Below are positions 9,472-17,790 of a stretch of 64,000 nucleotides of DNA, piece by piece (position 1 is the stretch's first letter; each line of letters opens with the position of its first letter). The notes beneath the pieces are model-generated. The model was not told the origin of the DNA. It saw only the letters and a list, made by a program, of their open reading frames with translations, and did not search any database. A program made the translations under genes and the position numbers. Origin of the DNA: Xanthomonas cucurbitae (GTDB lineage Bacteria; Pseudomonadota; Gammaproteobacteria; Xanthomonadales; Xanthomonadaceae). The DNA is taken from positions 1 through 64,000 of the forward strand of contig NZ_MDED01000012.1 in assembly GCF_002939885.1 (NCBI RefSeq), in the 5' to 3' direction.

Positions 9472-9793
9472 GGCAGCTCTCGTTCGACAGGGACGGTGGA
9501 AGAACCGGTACTGAAACGGGCTGCCTGGCGCCGCCAAGGGCGTTGGGTGGCCTGCGATGCAGCGATCGCAATGCCGCGTGCTGCGTGCACGCGGTCTGTT
9601 TCCAGGGCGATCGCAGACCGATCGCCGTCGCCATCAGGCGCGACCGATGCCCCTGTCCATCGGTCGTGTATTGCATCTGCATTGGATCTGCAGCGTGATT
9701 TCTCAAGCGGCTCAGCAGGCGTGAATCAGATCGGCATGGCGGCGCCATCCATCGACAGTTCGACCCACGGCACCGCCGTTGGCTTGTTGTCTG
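9472..9793. other. 322-bp gap inside the siderophore operon
   Basis: This stretch separates the receptor from the biosynthetic block on the minus strand. I see no convincing gene, no strong hairpin and no clear Fur site. Open frames here lack a credible start and family features. A second promoter for the biosynthetic genes is possible but not visible. Confidence 0.5.
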
Positions 9794-11926
9794 CTAAAAC
9801 GTGTACTCCAGGCCAGCGGTGAACGTGCGGGCCGGTGCGGCCTGGCGGCCCCACGGGCTGGTGTCCACGCCACGGAACCAGTACTGCCGGTCGAACAGGT
9901 TGTTGATCGCCAACGATGCGCTGAATTTCTGTCCATCGCGTTCGAACAGCGCGTGGCTCAGCTGCGTGTTCCAGACCATGTAGGCCGGCAGCTGGCCGAC
10001 CGAGGCGATGGCATTCTCCTGCACGGTATTGGCAGCATCGCTGAAGGCCTTGCTGAAGTAATAGCCCGACAACGCGACCGTGGTGTGACCAAGCGCGTAA
10101 TTGCCGCCCAGGGTGATCTGGTTACGCGAGGTGAAGGGCACGCGGAAGCCACGGAACGCACCCGATTCCTGGCTGGCATCCAGATACGCATAGCCGGCGT
10201 TGAGGGTGAGCGCGCGCAGGTTCTCCGGGCTCCATTGCAGTTCCACCTCGCCGCCCTGGTGGCGGGTCTTGCCCAGGTTGCGGAACACGCGGGTGGTGTT
10301 GTCCAGCTGGATCTGCTGATCGAAGTCGATCAGGTAGGCGCCGACCTGGATGCGGGTGCGGTCGTTGGGCTGGTAGCGCGTGCCGGCTTCGTAATTCCAC
10401 GCCAGCTCGGCGTCCAGGTTGTTGCCGAAGATGATCTGGGTGACCTGCGGCGCACGCATCGAACGCTGCCCGTCGGCATAGAAGAACCACTGGTCATTGG
10501 CCTGGAAGCCCAGCGTCAGGCCCGGCAGCACGTCGCGGGTCTGGTTGAGCGTGCGCACGCCGGTGGCGCGGTTGAAGTAGCGCGAATCCAGGCGCTCGTA
10601 GCGCAGCCCGGGAGTGATGGTCAGGCGCTCGTCCGGCAGGGTGATGGCATTGCTGACATAGGCCGCCAGTGCGCGGTCTTCGAACTGCCAGTCGCGCACG
10701 GTGGTGAACAGGCCATCACGCAGGCGCAGGTTGCCGACCAGGAAATCGATGTCCTCACGCACCGCGCGTACGCCGGCGGTCCATTGCTGGCGCACGCCGC
10801 CGTCAGTGCCCATGTTCCACGTCAGTCGCGGCTCGCTGCCAACCACGCGAAAGTCGCGCGGCGCGGTCTGGCGCAGTTGCGGCGGCAGGTCCGAGCGCCA
10901 GGTTTCGGTAGCGGCCTGTCGCATGCCGACGACGAAGTTGCGGCTGCTGCGCGCGCTGAAGTTGGTCCACTCCAACCGCAGGTCCTGCAGCGGGCCCCAA
11001 TCGCCCAGCAGCTGTTCGTAGCTCAGCGACGCGCGCGTGGTGCGGCCATTGAAGCTGTCCAGCGGGCGGGTGGACTGGCGCGGATCGCGCCGGTAGTCGG
11101 CCGGGCTGAGCGCGCCGGCCAGATCCATGTCCACCAGATAGCGCTGCACGCTGGCCTTCAACAACTTGGTGTCGTCCAGCCACCACTCCGCGCGCACGCG
11201 CAGGTTGCTGATGTCGGTATCGCTGTGCGCGCGCCAGTACTCGCCCCAGGTGCGGTTGGCATCGACCTGCATGCCGAAGTTATCGGTCAGATAGCCGCCG
11301 CTGCTGAGTGCGCTGTCCTGCAGGAACTGGCCCTGGCCGCCGGCGGTAACCTTGTGCGCCAGCGTGGTGCTCCATTCGCTGGGGATCTCCTTGCTGACCA
11401 GGTTGATCACCCCGCCGACATTGTTCGGCCCGTACTGCACCGCCGCGCCGCCGCGCACGATATCGATGCGGTCGATCTGGTTCAGCTCCACCGGAAACAG
11501 CGACAGGCTGGTTTGCCCGTACGGTGCCAATGCCAGCGGAATGCCGTCTTCCAGCACCTGCACGCGGCCGCTGCGGCTTTCGTACAGGCCGCGCAACATG
11601 AGTTGCGGGAGCGCGCCGGTGCCGGTTTCGTCGAAGATCTTGATGCCGGGCACGCGTTGCAGCGCATCGTCCAGCGAACGATTGCCGCCATTGCGCAATT
11701 GCGCGCGGTCGATCACCTGGCGGCTACCGGCGTAGCGCTGCACATCATCGGGCTTGGAGCGGCCGAGCAGGCTGCCTTGCACCTGGATGGCGTCCAGCGC
11801 ACGGATGGGGGTCTGGCCTTCGGCGGTGTCGGTCGCCTGTGTATCGGCGGCCAGCAACTGCAATGGCAGGCTCAGGCTGGCCGCCAGAATGGCCAGGCTC
11901 AGCGCTTGGAAACGGAAGGTGGGCAT
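9794..11926 (-). CDS. xsuA: TonB-dependent ferric-siderophore receptor (XsuA type)
   Basis: This 710-residue outer-membrane receptor has a signal peptide ending near LLAADTQA. A plug domain (about 50-170) contains RSLDDALQRVPGIKIFD, the conserved LMLRGLYESRSGRV and IDRIDIVRGGAAVQYGPNNVGGVINL. A 22-strand type barrel ends in the aromatic terminus GLEYTF. It resembles the dicitrate/citrate-siderophore branch of receptors. Its ATG directly abuts the stop of the upstream HpcH/HpaI-type gene (TAG-ATG), so the two are co-translated. It should import the ferric form of the citrate-based siderophore made by the downstream genes. Confidence 0.88.
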   Translation of the reverse strand: MPTFRFQALSLAILAASLSLPLQLLAADTQATDTAEGQTPIRALDAIQVQGSLLGRSKPDDVQRYAGSRQVIDRAQLRNGGNRSLDDALQRVPGIKIFDETGTGALPQLMLRGLYESRSGRVQVLEDGIPLALAPYGQTSLSLFPVELNQIDRIDIVRGGAAVQYGPNNVGGVINLVSKEIPSEWSTTLAHKVTAGGQGQFLQDSALSSGGYLTDNFGMQVDANRTWGEYWRAHSDTDISNLRVRAEWWLDDTKLLKASVQRYLVDMDLAGALSPADYRRDPRQSTRPLDSFNGRTTRASLSYEQLLGDWGPLQDLRLEWTNFSARSSRNFVVGMRQAATETWRSDLPPQLRQTAPRDFRVVGSEPRLTWNMGTDGGVRQQWTAGVRAVREDIDFLVGNLRLRDGLFTTVRDWQFEDRALAAYVSNAITLPDERLTITPGLRYERLDSRYFNRATGVRTLNQTRDVLPGLTLGFQANDQWFFYADGQRSMRAPQVTQIIFGNNLDAELAWNYEAGTRYQPNDRTRIQVGAYLIDFDQQIQLDNTTRVFRNLGKTRHQGGEVELQWSPENLRALTLNAGYAYLDASQESGAFRGFRVPFTSRNQITLGGNYALGHTTVALSGYYFSKAFSDAANTVQENAIASVGQLPAYMVWNTQLSHALFERDGQKFSASLAINNLFDRQYWFRGVDTSPWGRQAAPARTFTAGLEYTF

Positions 11927-12688
11927 CTACGGCGTGCTCCTGCAGGCGGGTAGGGAAGTGGGTGTGTCGAAGGTGGCCAGATGGCCGCGCAGTGCGCGTT
12001 GGATCAGGGCGCGGTCTTCGCCGGCGAGCAGCCAGCGCAGCTCCGGCTGCTGCAGCCAATGCGCGCGTTGCGCATCGGTGCGGGGATTGGGGCAGAACGG
12101 CACATCGGCCGCGCGGCACTGCGCATGCAGTTGCAGCAGTAATTCCCACACCTGCGCATGCGTGGGCTGCGGGCCCAGGCCAAGGTCCAGCGCCAGATCC
12201 AACGCGCCCTCCATCACCAGCGCCACGCCCGGCACGGCCAGGATCTGCGCCAGTGCGGCAATGCCGGCCGCACTTTCGATCATCGGCACGATGCGGATGT
12301 CGCGATTGGCCTGGGCGATGTAGGTCGGCAGATCGACATTGCCGAAGCCGGTGACACGGCCGCCAGTGATGCCACGCCGGCCCAGCGGCGGAAAGCGCGC
12401 GGCGGCGACGGCCTGCGCCACCTGCGCGTCCGATTCGGCGCGTGGCACCACGATGCCGCGCGCGCCGGCATCGAGTACGCGTCCGATCAGTTTTTCGTCC
12501 ACCTCCGGCACCCGCACCCAGGCCTCGCAGCCGGACAGCTCGCAGGCGCGAACGGCGTGTTCGAGTTCATCGGGCGCACGCAGCACATGCTCCAGGTCGA
12601 GCACCACGAAACCATAGCCGATGCGTCCCAGCAGTTCGCACAGCTGCACGCTGGGCAATGCATTGAGGACGCCAACCGCAAATATCAT
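11927..12688 (-). CDS. HpcH/HpaI-family enzyme, probable SbnG-like citrate synthase
   Basis: This 253-residue TIM-barrel protein of the HpcH/HpaI aldolase family contains YGFVVLDLEHVLRAPDEL, the barrel segment GARGIVVPRAESDAQV, and the C-terminal metal-site region MIESAAGIAAL plus MEGALDLALDLG. It is the first gene of the siderophore operon. The same family supplies citrate for staphyloferrin B through SbnG, so citrate synthesis from oxaloacetate and acetyl-CoA is the best inference for a citrate-based siderophore pathway. A generic hydroxy-oxo-acid aldolase is the alternative. The ribosome-binding site is weak. The Fur-like site lies about 45 bases upstream. Confidence 0.72.
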   Translation of the reverse strand: MIFAVGVLNALPSVQLCELLGRIGYGFVVLDLEHVLRAPDELEHAVRACELSGCEAWVRVPEVDEKLIGRVLDAGARGIVVPRAESDAQVAQAVAAARFPPLGRRGITGGRVTGFGNVDLPTYIAQANRDIRIVPMIESAAGIAALAQILAVPGVALVMEGALDLALDLGLGPQPTHAQVWELLLQLHAQCRAADVPFCPNPRTDAQRAHWLQQPELRWLLAGEDRALIQRALRGHLATFDTPTSLPACRSTP

Positions 12689-12731
12689 GGAAGAGGCCGC
12701 CAGGGGAATGGGCGCCCATCCTGCTCTTGAT

Positions 12732-12750
12732 GGGAATGATTATCAAGTGT
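12732..12750 (-). promoter_or_regulatory. Fur-box-like operator of the siderophore operon
   Basis: On the minus strand the core GATAATCATT (plus-strand AATGATTATC at 12735-12744) matches ten consecutive positions of the 19-base Fur consensus. The flanks match poorly (about 12 of 19 in all). It sits 45-60 bases upstream of the first siderophore gene, where an iron repressor would be expected. Confidence 0.6.
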
Positions 12751-12950
12751 GTTTCCGGTTTTTTTGGTAACCAGGGGGCTGGCCGTGCTCGTGTTGGCCT
12801 GGATGTGTGGACGGTCGTCGACTATCGGTGGAGCCCTGCGGCCCGCACGCGATTCGATCAGCAGCACGGCCTTGCACCAGGAGAGGTGTTGTTGCTACCC
12901 AGGGAAGGACGTAGCCTTGCGGAAACAAGGCGTTATCGGCCACTCACACC

Positions 12951-13607
12951 ATGTATCGCACTTCAGCCACGCTGCTATGCATCTCCCTGGCCGCATTGCT
13001 GTGCGCTTGCGGAGCAAAGGAGACCACCATGCAATCCAAGGACGTACAGGCCCGCGACGCCGACGGCGATCCGATCTATCGGAAGAACCCGCATCCGAAG
13101 CAGGCCTATCGGATCACCATGACCATCAAGGACGCGCCGGGGCCGTTTGGATTAGTGTCAGGTACTGCATTCTATGACATGACGAATCGCGATGAATGTG
13201 CGCCGTTCGACCCTGCGTTGGGGATGTCTACAAAGCCGAAGGAAGATGCAATACCTGTTACTTTTCATAGGGTCGACGATACGGCTTACATGGCGATGGT
13301 TTATACGGATGGCATGGTCGATGCTGACTACTATGGCAAGGGAATCTGCCACTGGGAATTTGGAGGTATTGGCGTTTCCTTAAAGGCGACAGGTAGTAGT
13401 GCGGAGACAGCTTTTGCGCCTAGTCTAGAAAAGAAATATTTTGATGAGTCTAGTCAAAAAAAAACTTTTTTTTGGTCGGGAGGGTTTCCAAAAAGTAAGT
13501 TTGAGGGTTACGTCGACTTCGGTGAGGAATTTGCTGAGAAATACGCAGAGCCGAATCGGAGTAACTTATTTCGTATAACTCTCAATGCGGAGAGGGTTGC
13601 CCCATGA
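12951..13607 (+). CDS. lipoprotein, putative lipase-immunity protein, copy 1
   Basis: This 218-residue protein has a short signal peptide and lipobox LLCAC, so it should be lipid-anchored in the periplasm. The first 75 residues match copies 2 and 3 (DGDPIYRKNP, AYRITMTI, APGPFG). The rest diverges, which fits specificity drift. It overlaps the lipase 1 start by 4 bases (ATGA). Lipoprotein/lipase pairs of this type are known among Xanthomonas type IV and type VI antibacterial effectors, where the lipoprotein protects the producer. That role is inferred. The 3' half is AT-rich compared with its neighbours and contains a run of nine A, one C and eight T (13456-13473). Confidence 0.72.
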   Translation: MYRTSATLLCISLAALLCACGAKETTMQSKDVQARDADGDPIYRKNPHPKQAYRITMTIKDAPGPFGLVSGTAFYDMTNRDECAPFDPALGMSTKPKEDAIPVTFHRVDDTAYMAMVYTDGMVDADYYGKGICHWEFGGIGVSLKATGSSAETAFAPSLEKKYFDESSQKKTFFWSGGFPKSKFEGYVDFGEEFAEKYAEPNRSNLFRITLNAERVAP

Positions 13608-14317
13608 GTCTCACCAGCCAGCAGTATGCCGCGCTGACTCGCGATGGCTACGACAGACCTGAAGATACTGGAGAGAGAAGCGCCATTGTAGACATTGGCG
13701 GGTTGCCTGTCCGACGCTTGCAATATGTGGACAGGCCGTCAGGCTACCAAGGCGTGATATACCAGAGGGTTGATACCAGGGAAATAGTGGTTGTCCACCG
13801 AGGAAGCGAGTTCGATCGTCAGCCCATCCTGGACGGCGCACTGGCCGACGGTGGAATGGTCGCAACCCGTCACAATGCACAGGTAGCGGACGCCATTGCA
13901 TTTACCCGGGGCGCCTTGGAATATGCAGAGCAGAAGCATGTCAGTACCGGCTTGCCAACACCCGATGTGACGGTTGCAGGCCACTCGCTTGGTGGTAATT
14001 TGGCGCAAGTGACTGCACATCACTTCAAGCTCAAGGGGCAGACCTTCGACGCCTACGGCACGGTCAGTCTGGATCGGCGAATCCCGGAGGGCGGCGGCGA
14101 TGTAATCAATCACGTCATGGCCGGCGATGCAGTCAGGGCCGCCAGCCGAAGTCACGGGCGCGTGGAGATCTATGCTGCGTCGCAGGAGAACGCCACGCTG
14201 AAGCGTGCTAATCACACCAGCAATAAGAAGGTGCTGGATGCTCGCAATCCGTTGTCCATCACGTTCATGCTGAGCGATGGCTATCGGCTGAATTCCGTCC
14301 CTGGCGAATCTTGTTGA
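13604..14317 (+). CDS. truncated alpha/beta lipase-like effector, copy 1
   Basis: This 237-residue protein matches the N-terminal half of the full-length lipase at 16448. It keeps the nucleophile elbow GHSLGG (Ser about residue 128), IVVVHRGSEFDRQ and the acidic AGDAV segment. It stops after LSDGYRLNSVPGESC. The full-length copy has SHRMHNFLP at this point, probably holding the catalytic His, then about 200 more residues. The copy is therefore probably inactive. Much of it (about 13790-14100) is almost identical to the third copy at a distance of 2844 bases. The start ATG overlaps the lipoprotein stop. Confidence 0.72.
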   Translation: MSLTSQQYAALTRDGYDRPEDTGERSAIVDIGGLPVRRLQYVDRPSGYQGVIYQRVDTREIVVVHRGSEFDRQPILDGALADGGMVATRHNAQVADAIAFTRGALEYAEQKHVSTGLPTPDVTVAGHSLGGNLAQVTAHHFKLKGQTFDAYGTVSLDRRIPEGGGDVINHVMAGDAVRAASRSHGRVEIYAASQENATLKRANHTSNKKVLDARNPLSITFMLSDGYRLNSVPGESC

Positions 14318-14347
14318 GGTGGCTATAAAAACGGCGTAGGCTCGGAG

Positions 14348-15031
14348 ATGAAGCATTTATTGGCCAAATCAATCGTGTATCGCACCTCCACTGCACTGCT
14401 ATGCATCTCCCTGGCCGCATTGCTGTGCGCTTGCGGGGCAAAGGAGACCACTATGCAATCCAAGGACGTACAGGCCCATGACGCCGACGGTGATCCGATC
14501 TATCGGAAGAATCCGCAGCCTATGCAGGCCTATCGGATCACCATGACCATCGAAGATGCGCCGGGGCCGTTTGGTTTCGTGGATGGCGCGGCTTTTTATC
14601 AGATGACTAATCATACGCTGTGCACCCCGATTGAGCCGATAGCCGGGGTCTGGTCCAAGCAAAAAGAAGATAGTGTTCCTGCAGTCTTCAAAAAAATCGA
14701 TGCAACGACCTATGTGGCCACGATTTTTGCAGATGGCATGATTGACGCCAATTATTATGGAAAGGGCGTGTGCCATTGGGAGTTGACCGGGGTCGGAATT
14801 TCTTTAAAGGCGAGTGGTAAGAAAGAGGAAACCAACTTCTCGCCTAGCCTGGAAAAAGATCAGATTGTTAGTTTAGGCGAAAAGACGACTTATTTTTGGA
14901 AGGGTGGCTACCCAAGAGACGAGTTGGAAGACTTTCCAGATACTGGGGAAGGCGACCCTGCTAAGTTCAAGGATGAGTTGCGTGGAGAGTTGTTTAAGGT
15001 GACCTTGTCTGCCAGGAGGGAAGTGCCGTGA
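14348..15031 (+). CDS. lipoprotein, putative lipase-immunity protein, copy 2
   Basis: This 227-residue lipoprotein begins MKHLLAKSIVYRTSTALL and has the lipobox LLCAC. It is nearly identical to copy 3 over the first 150 residues, then differs in the C-terminal part (SPSLEKDQIVSLGEKTTYF against APSLEKQQILQSASKKTYF). Its start lies exactly 1420 bases before that of copy 3, showing a tandem duplication. It ends in a 4-base overlap (GTGA) with lipase 2. Immunity to a lipase effector is inferred from pairing and predicted periplasmic location. Confidence 0.72.
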   Translation: MKHLLAKSIVYRTSTALLCISLAALLCACGAKETTMQSKDVQAHDADGDPIYRKNPQPMQAYRITMTIEDAPGPFGFVDGAAFYQMTNHTLCTPIEPIAGVWSKQKEDSVPAVFKKIDATTYVATIFADGMIDANYYGKGVCHWELTGVGISLKASGKKEETNFSPSLEKDQIVSLGEKTTYFWKGGYPRDELEDFPDTGEGDPAKFKDELRGELFKVTLSARREVP

Positions 15032-15759
15032 CTCTAACTGACAAAGATTATGCAGCGCTCGCAAATGACTCTTATAATAGGCCTGATATGGTTGGATTAA
15101 AGAGTCCTGTTGTTTCAATTGGAGAGGGTCGATATCAGCGTCTCGAGTACATGAATCGCCCTTCGGGATATCAGGGGGTCGTCTATCAGAACGTGGATAC
15201 TAAGGAGGTAGTCGTCGCCCATCGCGGCACCGAGCCTGATCGAGAGCTTTTAAAGGATGGGGTTTACGCTGACGGCGGCATGGTGCTGACGCGTCACAAT
15301 GCCCAGGCCGCCGATGCCATCGAGCTGACACAACGGGCGATCGAGCTGGCGGAGCGTCAAGAAAAACGTGATGGACTGAAGCGCGAGGTCACTGTGACCG
15401 GGCATTCCCTCGGCGGTGGCCTGACCCAGGTCACCGCTCACCATTTCGGACTGAAAGGACAGACATTCAACGCCTATGGAGCGACCAGCCTGGATCGTCG
15501 GATTCCCGAAGGTGGCAATGAGGTCATCAATCACGTCATGGCCGGTGATGTGGTCAGCGCTGCAAGCTGGAATTGTGGGCGCGTGGAGATCTATGTTGCG
15601 TCGCGGGAAAACGCCACGCTGAAGCTTGCTGATCACACCAACGATAAGAAGGTGCTTGATGCTTGCAATCCGTTGTCTATTGCGTTCATGTTGGCGATGG
15701 CGACCGGCTGGATTCGGTCCCTGGCGAATCCTGTTGAGGCAGCTATGAAAACGGCGTAG
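15028..15759 (+). CDS. truncated alpha/beta lipase-like effector, copy 2
   Basis: This 243-residue GTG-start paralogue has the nucleophile elbow GHSLGGGLTQV, a more divergent N-terminal half than copies 1 and 3 (EVVVAHRGTEPDRELLKDG), and IPEGGNEVINHVMAGDVV. Near 15690 it lacks one base relative to copy 1, so its last 20 codons read out of register (LAMATGWIRSLANPVEAAMK). Like copy 1 it lacks the segment with the putative catalytic His and the long C-terminal domain. It is probably inactive, or a cassette that could recombine into the complete gene. Confidence 0.7.
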   Translation: MTLTDKDYAALANDSYNRPDMVGLKSPVVSIGEGRYQRLEYMNRPSGYQGVVYQNVDTKEVVVAHRGTEPDRELLKDGVYADGGMVLTRHNAQAADAIELTQRAIELAERQEKRDGLKREVTVTGHSLGGGLTQVTAHHFGLKGQTFNAYGATSLDRRIPEGGNEVINHVMAGDVVSAASWNCGRVEIYVASRENATLKLADHTNDKKVLDACNPLSIAFMLAMATGWIRSLANPVEAAMKTA

Positions 15760-15767
15760 GCTCGGAA

Positions 15768-16451
15768 ATGAAGCATTTATTGGTCAAATCAATCGTGTAT
15801 CGCACCTCCACCGCACTGCTATGCATCTCCCTGGCCGCATTGCTGTGCGCTTGCGGAGCAAAGGAGACCACTATGCAATCCAAGGACGTACAGGCCCATG
15901 ACGCCGACGGTGATCCGATCTATCGGAAGAATCCGCAGCCTATGCAGGCCTATCGGATCACCATGACCATCGAAGATGCGCCGGGGCCGTTTGGTTTCGT
16001 GGATGGCGCGGCTTTTTATCAGATGACTAATCATACGCTGTGCACCCCGATTGAGCCGATAGCCGGGGTCTGGTCCAAGCAAAAAGAAGATAGTGTTCCT
16101 GCAGTCTTCAAAAAAATCGATGCCACGACCTATGTGGCGACGATCTTTGCAGATGGCATGATTGATGCAGATTATTATGGAAAGGGTGTGTGTCACTGGG
16201 AGTTGGCAGGGGTCGGCATGTCGCTGAAAGCAAGTGGAAGACATGAGGAGACTGACTTTGCGCCTAGCTTGGAGAAACAGCAGATCCTGCAGTCGGCCTC
16301 AAAGAAAACCTACTTTTGGAAAGGCGGCTATCCGAGAAGTGGTGTCGATGACTTTCCAGATACAGGCATGCCATCTGCCGAGAGTTACGCTGAGCCCAAT
16401 CGAAGAAATCTGTTTGTTGTAACTCTCGAGGCGGAGAAGGTGGCCCCATGA
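15768..16451 (+). CDS. lipoprotein, putative lipase-immunity protein, copy 3
   Basis: This 227-residue lipoprotein has lipobox LLCAC and belongs to the same family as the genes at 12951 and 14348. It is nearly identical to copy 2 in the N-terminal two thirds. Its last 20 residues (YAEPNRRNLFVVTLEAEKVAP in substance) resemble copy 1 instead, so the gene looks mosaic. It overlaps the only full-length lipase by 4 bases, which makes it the most likely cognate immunity protein. Confidence 0.74.
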   Translation: MKHLLVKSIVYRTSTALLCISLAALLCACGAKETTMQSKDVQAHDADGDPIYRKNPQPMQAYRITMTIEDAPGPFGFVDGAAFYQMTNHTLCTPIEPIAGVWSKQKEDSVPAVFKKIDATTYVATIFADGMIDADYYGKGVCHWELAGVGMSLKASGRHEETDFAPSLEKQQILQSASKKTYFWKGGYPRSGVDDFPDTGMPSAESYAEPNRRNLFVVTLEAEKVAP

Positions 16452-17761
16452 GCCTGACCAGTCAGGAATACGCTGCGCTTGCGTATGATGCATATCAAAA
16501 GCCAGATAAGGTGGGGCCGACAAGCCCTATCGTAGATATCGGTGGTATTGCTTTCAGACGTCTGGACTATGTAGACAGGCCGTCAGGCTACCAGGGCGTG
16601 ATTTACGAAAGGGTCGATACCAGGGAAATGGTGGTTGTCCACCGAGGAAGCGAGTTCGATCGTCAGCCCATCCTGGACGGCGCACTGGCCGACGGTGGAA
16701 TGGTCGCAACCCGTCACAATGCACAGGTAGCGGACGCCATTGCATTTACCCGGGGCGCCTTGGAATATGCAGAGCAGAAGCATGTCAGTACCGGCTTGCC
16801 AACACCCGATGTGACGGTTGCAGGCCACTCGCTTGGTGGTAATTTGGCGCAAGTGACTGCACATCACTTCAAGCTCAAGGGGCAGACCTTCGACGCCTAC
16901 GGCGCGGTCAGTCTGGATCGGCGGATCCCGGAGGGCGGCGGCGATGTAATCAATCACGTCATGGCCGGCGATGCAGTCAGCGCCGCAAGCCGCCATTACG
17001 GCCAGGTCCAGGTCTATGCCACAGCGCACGAGATTGCTATTTTAAAGGCCGCTGATTATGTCAACGACGCCGGTGCATTGGATGCGCGTGATCCGGTGTC
17101 TGCGGCTGTCAAGCTGGGTGAGTCGCATCGCATGCATAACTTCCTGCCAGTCGATGGGGCCGGCAAACTGGATACATCCGTCTTGGAAGACCCTTCGACG
17201 CAGCAGCTCGCCAGGCAGTACGCGCCGATGATCGGGAAGTATCGCGATGACGTGGAAACGCTGCGGGCGGGCGTGACGCTGTACTCGCGCGGAATTCCTG
17301 GACTTGTCCACGATGGGATCGATCACCTGCGCGGCCCGTTGGAGCCAGGGGCCGGGCGTCGTGAAATGGATGCGCCCAGCTGGGGGCAGCAGATGCAGCA
17401 ATTCCAGCAGGACCGCGAGCGCAGCCATGCGCCGCAAACGTGGCAAGTGCCGCTCAAGCAGGACACACAGGATGTGCGTGCGGCATCGTCGACACAGGGC
17501 AGGCCGCCAACACTGCAGGACGACCCGGGCGCGTTTCTGGACCGCATGTTGGCCGCCGCACGCAGCGGCGACCGTGATGAGTTTCGTCAGATGACACAGG
17601 TGCTGGCCAATGAGCCGCCTGGCCGCGCATTGCGCGCCGAGGCCGTCGAAACGGTGAACCAGCAGGAACAGCAGGCAGTCCAGCAAGCGATGCAAGCGCA
17701 GCGGCAACAGGCCGAGCTGCAACAGCAGGAAACCATGCGCGTCGGCGCGCGCAGCCTGTAG
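16448..17761 (+). CDS. full-length alpha/beta lipase effector candidate with Gln-rich tail
   Basis: This is the complete member of the array, 437 residues. Residues 1-225 form an alpha/beta-hydrolase (class 3 lipase-like) domain with GHSLGG, AGDAV and a probable His in ESHRMHNFLPVDG. Residues 225-330 are a middle region. The last 110 residues are hydrophilic and helical (GAFLDRMLAAARSGDRDEF) and end in a glutamine-rich segment. The canonical XVIPCD motifs of Xanthomonas type IV effectors are not recognisable, so the secretion route is open. No Sec signal is present. A phospholipase acting in the periplasm of rival bacteria is the inferred function. Confidence 0.75.
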   Translation: MSLTSQEYAALAYDAYQKPDKVGPTSPIVDIGGIAFRRLDYVDRPSGYQGVIYERVDTREMVVVHRGSEFDRQPILDGALADGGMVATRHNAQVADAIAFTRGALEYAEQKHVSTGLPTPDVTVAGHSLGGNLAQVTAHHFKLKGQTFDAYGAVSLDRRIPEGGGDVINHVMAGDAVSAASRHYGQVQVYATAHEIAILKAADYVNDAGALDARDPVSAAVKLGESHRMHNFLPVDGAGKLDTSVLEDPSTQQLARQYAPMIGKYRDDVETLRAGVTLYSRGIPGLVHDGIDHLRGPLEPGAGRREMDAPSWGQQMQQFQQDRERSHAPQTWQVPLKQDTQDVRAASSTQGRPPTLQDDPGAFLDRMLAAARSGDRDEFRQMTQVLANEPPGRALRAEAVETVNQQEQQAVQQAMQAQRQQAELQQQETMRVGARSL

Positions 17762-17790
17762 GCGTCATCACCAGGAAGGCCGGACATACA

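Larger units (their letters stand above)
12951..17100 (+). repeat. three-fold tandem lipoprotein/lipase repeat
   Basis: Three consecutive modules share long near-identical blocks. Lipoprotein starts 14348 and 15768 are exactly 1420 bases apart. The segment following each truncated lipase (GGCGTAGGCTCGGA and then the next ATG) is also repeated. Lipase blocks near 13790-14100 and 16634-16944 are almost identical, while other parts diverge. This suggests duplication followed by gene conversion. Confidence 0.85.

Noticed and set aside
9779-11953. Long plus-strand open frame of more than 700 codons
   Set aside because: It is the antisense shadow of the TonB receptor xsuA. It has no family motifs and its composition mirrors the high-GC gene on the other strand.
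17330-17761. Canonical XVIPCD secretion domain on the full-length lipase
   Set aside because: The typical motifs (GLxRIDHV, FAVQG, DPAH) are not present. Only Gln-richness is shared, so I left the secretion route open.
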